Source: Strix aluco (Eukaryota; Chordata; Aves; Strigiformes; Strigidae). Taken from it: 64,000 nt of DNA. The notes beneath the pieces are model-generated. The model did no database searches. It was not told where the DNA came from and was given only the letters and a program-made list of their open reading frames with translations. Both the position numbers and the translations under genes were made by a program. This document shows, piece by piece, positions 58,787-64,000 of this stretch. Numbering within the stretch: position 1 is the first letter of the stretch; each line of letters starts with the position of its first letter. The stretch is from NCBI RefSeq assembly GCF_031877795.1, contig NW_027436638.1, positions 558,001 to 622,000 of the forward strand, read 5' to 3'.

Positions 58787-60373
58787 ATGCTGGAAGAAAT
58801 TGGGAACATCATGAGTGGTTTTATTCTGCAAGCTCCCGAAGTACTTATTAATTCTTATGTTAGCTCTTTGATACTGTTCATTGATGCTATTTGCCTATTG
58901 TGGGCTGTGTGGAGCTCATTAGGTTTTTGGTGTAAGAGAAGGCAAATTTTGGGTGAGAGAATACCAAAATGTGCCCTGAGGCGGCCTGTCCCTGGGTGGC
59001 AGGGGGAGTGGAAGGATTTGGGCAGATTCCTAGGACGGTTATCACCTCCTGTAGCCTGGGATCTTACCCCTGAACAGGCAAGCAACCCCGCAAAACTGAC
59101 ACAACACCTGATAGAAGGGTGCCTTGTCTATCTCGATGAAAATCAGCAACTCCTAGCGCTGTACTGGGGCCTGGCCTGTGCTTATCGAGCTGCAGTTCAG
59201 TGCTCTCAAAGGACTGTGGTGGAGATGGGGACTCAAACAAAAACAATAACAGCAGAGATTGCCCCAGTAGTAAAAAAGAAACAGTGGACAAGGAGAACAA
59301 CAGGTCCATACCCTCAATTAATAAGGGACGAAAAAGAAGAGGAAGAAGCGGGTCCTTCAGCAAAGGGGTCAGAAGAGGGAATAACAGAGCTCAAACAGGA
59401 GGCAGAAACTACCCGGTCCCTGACATCATCAGAACTGCGAGATCTGCGGAAAGACTATAGCCGCCAGCCGGGTGAGCGGATTGCTGCCTGGCTGCTTCAA
59501 TGCTGGGATAATGGGGCTGATGCTCAGCAGCTGGAAGGTAAGGAAGCCCAACAGCTGGGTTCCCTTGCTAGAGATCGAGGAATTGAAAGGGGAATTGGAA
59601 AAGAAACAGGAATTTGCAGTCTGTTGAGACGGTTCCTTTCAAGTGTTAAAGTAAGATATCCCTTCAAGGAAGATCTTACGGACAACTCCCCAGGGAAGTG
59701 GACTACTGCAGATGAAGGTGTGCAGTACCTGAGAGAATTAGCAGTGCTGGAAGTCATCTATGGTGATCCAGATAATGATGAAGCCCCTAAAAATCCAGAG
59801 GATGTCCTGTGCACACGGGCCATGTGGAGGAAGGTGATTAAAGGTGCACCATCCTCGTATTCTGCTGGCTTGGCTGCGATGTACTATCCAGAAATGGATG
59901 TGGGAGAAGGACTAAGATGTACGCCAACTGTGGAGGCAGTCTCTTCCTGGCTTCAGAACTTTGAAGAGAGTCTTGGTACCTCCTCATCTCTACGGGCGAG
60001 TGCCTTAAATGTCAGGAGCACCCCAAGAAATCAGTTCTCTTCCACCCCAGTCAGAGGGAAAGGGAAACCTAGGCGCATGACACGTGGCGAACTTTGGTTC
60101 TTCCTGCGTGACCAGGGGGAGGACATGAGGAAGTGGGATGGTCAACTCACCTTCAAGTTGGAAGCTCGTGTACATGAATTGCGAGGAAAGACCCCTGCCA
60201 AGAAGACATCCAAGAAGGTTGTTAATGTAGCTGGTGTGAAACCGCAAGAAAGTAATCAGCGATCTCCCAGATACAGGAAGACTGAGATCACCTCCCTTGG
60301 CCCTGATGAAGGAGTCTCCGGCCTGGCACGGCAAGGGTCAGACAGTGAATACTCTGACCAAGAACAGGAATAG
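58787..60373 (+). CDS. gag: ERVL-like Gag, intact frame
   Basis: 528 codons from the ATG at 58787 to TAG. The N-terminus carries a hydrophobic stretch (about 20-45, SLILFIDAICLLWAVWSS), unusual for a myristoylated Gag. A charged linker with a KEEEE run follows at about 185-192. A capsid-like half contains PGERIAAWLLQCWDNGA, QQLGSLARDRGI, KVRYPFKEDL and GKWTTADEGVQYL, all blocks I associate with ERVL Gag. There is no CCHC zinc knuckle; the C-terminus is basic (KKTSKK) and then acidic, as in spuma-like Gags. The frame is complete although pol is broken, so intactness may reflect recent insertion or selection. The stop TAG is in frame with the downstream protease. Confidence 0.85.
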   Translation: MLEEIGNIMSGFILQAPEVLINSYVSSLILFIDAICLLWAVWSSLGFWCKRRQILGERIPKCALRRPVPGWQGEWKDLGRFLGRLSPPVAWDLTPEQASNPAKLTQHLIEGCLVYLDENQQLLALYWGLACAYRAAVQCSQRTVVEMGTQTKTITAEIAPVVKKKQWTRRTTGPYPQLIRDEKEEEEAGPSAKGSEEGITELKQEAETTRSLTSSELRDLRKDYSRQPGERIAAWLLQCWDNGADAQQLEGKEAQQLGSLARDRGIERGIGKETGICSLLRRFLSSVKVRYPFKEDLTDNSPGKWTTADEGVQYLRELAVLEVIYGDPDNDEAPKNPEDVLCTRAMWRKVIKGAPSSYSAGLAAMYYPEMDVGEGLRCTPTVEAVSSWLQNFEESLGTSSSLRASALNVRSTPRNQFSSTPVRGKGKPRRMTRGELWFFLRDQGEDMRKWDGQLTFKLEARVHELRGKTPAKKTSKKVVNVAGVKPQESNQRSPRYRKTEITSLGPDEGVSGLARQGSDSEYSDQEQE

Positions 60374-61513
60374 AGGGCCCCTGCCTCCAGCCAGGAGGAG
60401 GAAAGGGATGATCGGGTGTATTGGACAGTGTGGATTCGATGGCCTGGCACATCAAATGTGGCTTTAATCGACACCAGGGCACAGTGTACATTAATGCCAT
60501 CAGGTTATAGAGGGGCAGAACCTATCTGGATCTCAGGAGTGACAGGTGGATATCAAGAACTGTCAGTACTGGAAGCCGAGGTTAGCTTGACCGGGGATGA
60601 GTGGGAAAAACGTCCCATTGTAACTGGCCCAGAAGCCCCTTGTATCTTGGGCATTGACTACCTCAAGAGGGGGTATTTCAAAGACCCAAAAGGATACTGA
60701 TGGGCTTTTGGTGTGGCCAGTGTGAACACAGAGAAAGTCAAACAGTTGTCTAATCTGCCTGGCCTCTCGGAAGATCCTTTTGTTGTAGGACTGTTGCGAG
60801 TTGAAGAACAACAGGTGCCAATTGCTACGAGGACCATGCACCGACGGCAGTATCGCACGAACCGAGACTCTCTGGCTCCCATCCAAGAACTGATCCGTCA
60901 ACTGGAGACCCAAGGTGTCATCAGTAAGACACATTCGCCTTTTAATAGCCCAATATGGCCAGTGCGAAAGTCTGACGGAGGGTGGAGGTTGACAGCAGAC
61001 TATCGTGGCCTGAACGAAGTGACGCCACCACTGAGTGCTGCTGTACCAGATATGTTAGAGCTCCAATATGAACTGGAGTCAAAGACAGCCAAGTGGTACA
61101 CCACAATCGACATCGCCAATGCATTCTTTTCAATTCCTTTGGCAGAAGAGTGCAGGCCACAGTTTGCTTTCACGTGGAGGGGTGTCCAATATACCTGGAA
61201 TCGACTGCCCCAGGGGTGGAAGCACAGCCCCACTATTTGTCATGGACTAATTCAAACTGCACTGGAAAAGGGTGATGCCCCTGAACATCTACAGTACATC
61301 GATGACATCATTGTGTGGGGCAACAAGGCAGAAGAAGTGTTCAAGAAAGGACGAAAAGTAATTGAGATTCTTCTGAGAGCTGGGTTTGCCATAAAGAAAA
61401 GCAAGATCAAGGGACCAGCACAGGAGATTCAGTTCTTGGGAATAAAATGGCAAGATGGACGCCACAGGGTTAATTCTACTCAAAATTATGCCTCCTCAGA
61501 GTGCTATGAGTGA
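60374..61513 (+). pseudogene. pol: ERVL-like protease/reverse transcriptase, broken and truncated
   Basis: In the same frame as gag after TAG. The protease region reads ALIDTRAQCT, where the catalytic DTG has become DTR, and continues to GIDYLKRGYF. A TGA at 60698-60700 interrupts it; CGA to TGA decay of an arginine would explain this. Reverse transcriptase follows: HSPFNSPIWPVRKSDG, LTADYRGLNE, TTIDIANAFFSIPL, LPQGWKHSP, the catalytic YIDDI box near 61297-61311, and FLGIKWQDGR. After this, similarity stops in this frame, with a short continuation in the next frame (KIMPPQ), implying a frameshift close to the truncation. It cannot produce active protease or polymerase. Confidence 0.85.
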
Positions 61514-63119
61514 TAGTTTCTTGGTGCTTGAGGCTATAGCCAGAAAACTTGAGGTGTAGCAGGTAAGTCTCCCTTTGTTTGTAAGTGGGAATGGTGTCGG
61601 GCTGTCATTGTCACCTGATGTATTTTCTTTCTTGGTAACAGGCAGATGCTGGAATAAGCCCGCATGTTTTCCCCTCAGCTCGTCCAGGCTCAGCCACTAA
61701 AGATGCTGGAGCAGGGATGAGGCGGTCAGGCTCCTGTGAACGGTGACTGCTTCCAGTCCTTGTGTGGTACCATGTCTGCTGCCTCCCGCCATGGTTCCCA
61801 AGGGACACACGGCTCATTCTGTAGTGCTGTTACTTCCTTTAAGGATCTGTTCCTAAGATAATTCTTCAGTTCCCTTTCTCTTATTTTTCAGTTATTATTC
61901 CTTATTCTCATTGTTCTTTTACAGGGCTGTGTCAAACTATACAAAACCCATTACTGTTGTATGGTTTTACAAAATATTTTTTCAGCTACATTTGAATTTT
62001 ATTCTTTCCTTCTACCATTTGTTTGTGGTCTAATTTTTTTTAATGGCAGGGTAATATTTCTTGATGTATTAACAGTCCTCCTCTAACCAGTCAGAGTAGC
62101 GCATATTCATTTTGTTGTAACGCTTTTGCTCTGCTTCCTTAATTTTTTTGTTTTTGATTGTATTTTAATCCCTTTCCCTTTGTCCCGCTTTTGATGTTAT
62201 TTAAATTTTGAGCTGTCCGTTGTAAACAGTTGTCTATTATGTTGTTAGTCTTTTGTTTTTGAGGAGCTGTAATGGATTATTTATGCCTCCTATGTATCTC
62301 TGGGACTCTCTGCTTCTACTTTTTCCACAGAAGTAGATTTGAATTCTGTTTTCACTTATTTCTGAATTATTTTCCCCACATGTACTTGAAATCCAAGAGG
62401 CTCAAAGTCTTCTGTTGTATGGGTTCAATGACAGTACAGTATCTCTTGGTCAGCAACCTTTGTTACTTTTCAATTCCATACCTTTCTCTATTAGTAAGAG
62501 GTTATTTAGAATTTATTTTCCTTTTTATGGATTTACCATACTTATATTCTGCAACTCCCCCTTCAGCCATAGATTCTTTCAGTATTAGCCTTTTTATTAA
62601 AGAAACTGAAAGCTTAGAATTCAGCTAGCGATTGTGAACATGTAAACTCTGATTTGAATTTTTGGTTCTTCTGTAGGTTTGTGAAATCTTGGATCAAATT
62701 GCTAAACTTGTCAGAGGGTGCTATGCAAGTTGAGCACAAACTAAAGCACTTTGAATTCAGACGATCTTTCTTAGTCTCAATTCCTCACCTGTAAAATAGG
62801 GTGAGTAATTCTAAACTTTGTAGTCAGACTTTATGGCTTTTAAGCAAGAATTCTTCTAGGAATTTATACTAAATTTATACATCTGTTGTGTCCTCTAAAA
62901 CCAATTCAGGGATTTTTGATTTGCTGATTTTCCCTTTTTTTTTAATGATTGTGCATGTAAATCTGCTAACAGGACTTCTAAATGATTTTTTTATTTGCCT
63001 TGTAAAATGTAGGGCTTAATCCGTTATCAAGCGTTCAGTACATATTTGTAAACTACAGGCTAGAACTAAAATACTGTATTTGTATCACTACTTTTTTTTT
63101 AACTGTTGTAAATTCACAG
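61514..63119. other. presumed intron or intergenic, no exon identified
   Basis: AT-rich sequence between the ERVL remnant and the HDAC11-like exon. A CTTCTGTAG acceptor before about 62678 opens 18 codons (VCEILDQIAKLVRG) but ends in a stop without a donor and is unlike HDAC11. No upstream HDAC11 exon was found. Confidence 0.4.
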
Positions 63120-63362
63120 GGAATTGTGAAGAGAGGTGAAGTTGTGTTCGAGGCTGCCAGAAGCCGCAGAATCCCAATCCTGATGGGAACACCTGGAGGT
63201 GACCAGAAGAGGACAGTGAGGATTGTTGCCGATTCCATCCCCGACTTGCCTGACCTGGGGCTTATTGACAAGGAGCTGGCAACCAGTGGAGCTGGAAATC
63301 CCAAGGTAGAACAGATGATTAGAGACTCTACTAAAGCCTTAAGCAACTTGTCACTGCAATGA
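63120..63362 (+). CDS. terminal coding exon of an HDAC11-like gene (partial)
   Basis: Starts after the acceptor TAAATTCACAG and is open for 80 codons to TGA at 63360-63362, beginning in phase 0. The first about 49 residues match the C-terminal exon of the class IV histone deacetylase/fatty-acid deacylase HDAC11: GIVKR, E.VF, R.RR.PILM, GG.QKRT.RI.ADSI and LGLI are kept. The exon starts at the point I recall for the HDAC11 last exon. The key difference is in the active-site block: HDAC11 has S-G-G-Y-Q, here P-G-G-D-Q, so the tyrosine that supports catalysis is Asp. Several other conserved positions changed (PDLPDLG), and the last 31 residues are unlike HDAC11. It could be a divergent paralogue without deacylase activity or a decaying duplicate with an open last exon. 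No other HDAC11 exon is recognisable in the window, so the gene is partial here. Confidence 0.7.
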   Translation, partial: GIVKRGEVVFEAARSRRIPILMGTPGGDQKRTVRIVADSIPDLPDLGLIDKELATSGAGNPKVEQMIRDSTKALSNLSLQ

Positions 63363-64000
63363 CAACTTACTGCATTTTAGGAAGCAGCTTCCTGGTTTAG
63401 GAGCAGGAAGTCTCCACATCGTTATCAGGGTTAATATAACATATTTAAAAAGGACTCAACGTGCCAGTAAAATAACAGAGTAGAGATAATATGCAGTCAC
63501 AGAATAATTGTGTCTAATTTCTGAAGCTATCTTGAGCAAAGGCAACAAGTCCTTCTAAGGTATTTGAGACATACACTCAGGGGTACTGTCTTTCAGTTTA
63601 TAATATTACTGTAGAAAACTCTGATTGCTTCTCTTATTGTTATGGGTTGTCTGTTATGTTGAAAGAACTTGTAGCTGGTATCCAAAGACTGTCCCAGACC
63701 TATTTCAGATGATGCAGTTCAGACTGTGGTGGGAGAAAGGACTAAACTACTGGCATTTTTTTTAGATACTGCATTTTATTGATTGCTTTTTTTATTGCAA
63801 TATTTTTATAAAATGGGTTCTGTGCGGGCTTCAACTGTCAGTTCAATACTAAAGTTCAGTGCAATACTATAAAAAACAGTTCAGTTGGTAGCCTTTTAAG
63901 CCATAGCCTATTAGAATGAAAGTTCATTAATTTATACTTTATTCCTGTTGTTGATAGTGACTTAAATCCTGCTTATAAACACCTTGAGAAATAAAATATG
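63363..64000 (+). other. 3' UTR-like region of the HDAC11-like gene
   Basis: AT-rich sequence after the stop. A polyadenylation signal AATAAA occurs at 63990-63995, close to the window end, and would give a 3' UTR of about 650 bases. No other feature is seen. Confidence 0.4.

Larger units (their letters stand above)
58028..61500 (+). mobile_element. ERVL-like (class III) element, 3'-truncated
   Basis: 5' LTR, PBS(Lys), gag, protease and the first part of reverse transcriptase are in order; RNase H, integrase and the 3' LTR are missing. Gag and pol resemble vertebrate ERVL elements, which are distantly related to spumaviruses. Recognisable similarity stops at about 61480-61500 within pol, so the element was truncated by a deletion or rearrangement. 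No target duplication can be tested. Confidence 0.85.

Noticed and set aside
62678-62735. Penultimate exon of the HDAC11-like gene
   Set aside because: The open segment after the CTTCTGTAG acceptor does not resemble HDAC11 and ends in a stop with no donor.

Overview
The window looks like the subtelomeric end of a bird chromosome. Three observations point to a bird. There are CR1 retroposon 3' ends with the typical tail, ending in repeats of an ATTCTRTG-type octamer. There are several avian-style endogenous retroviruses: an alpharetrovirus-like env remnant, a class III ERVL-like element, and a gammaretrovirus-like provirus primed by tRNA-His. The host coding pieces also resemble vertebrate genes (PAPOLG and HDAC11). 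The + strand opens with several kilobases of degenerate CCCTAA repeats, the orientation expected at the left end of a chromosome. I cannot name the species.

Layout: 1-5.35 kb is degenerate telomere-like repeat holding one complete solo LTR with a 5-bp target duplication. 5.35-7.4 kb is a patchwork of subtelomeric satellites: a CCCCACCTAGTAACC repeat, an inverted repeat, a 69-bp minisatellite and three tandem monomers of about 350-390 bp. 8.16-9.1 kb is a minus-strand retroviral env/LTR remnant. 9.64-10.02 kb is a CR1 end. 10-22.8 kb is AT-rich and has no gene I can support, but it contains a probable solo LTR (20.9-21.4 kb). 22.9-23.5 kb is a CpG island, and 24.1-24.7 kb another LTR. 26.57-29.05 kb carries five exons of a decayed, intron-bearing copy of poly(A) polymerase gamma. 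29.75-34.01 kb is a remarkable G-rich minisatellite of about 30-bp units. 34.01-43.18 kb is a full-length, apparently coding-intact provirus. 43.2-58.0 kb has no supported gene. 58.03-61.5 kb is a truncated ERVL-like element with PBS(Lys), an intact gag and a broken pol. 63.12-63.36 kb is the last coding exon of an HDAC11-like gene.

The provirus is the most interesting unit. It has LTR, PBS(His), gag, a UAG stop followed by complementary segments that could form a readthrough pseudoknot, pro-pol in the same frame, a 215-codon open frame between pol and env, env, a polypurine tract and an LTR. The extra frame starts at an ATG overlapping the pol stop (TAATG). It encodes a nine-cysteine cluster, an arginine-rich stretch and a hydrophobic tail. 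Simple gammaretroviruses do not carry such a gene, so it is the best candidate here for an undescribed component. The two LTRs are nearly identical except that the 5' copy has six 50-bp repeat units and the 3' copy has three. This suggests a young insertion with repeat slippage or recombination.

Overall the window reads as a mosaic of broken gene duplicates, tandem repeats and retroviruses, with little evidence for intact host genes apart from the possible HDAC11-like 3' exon. All identifications come from reading the sequence and remembered family features. No database search was run.
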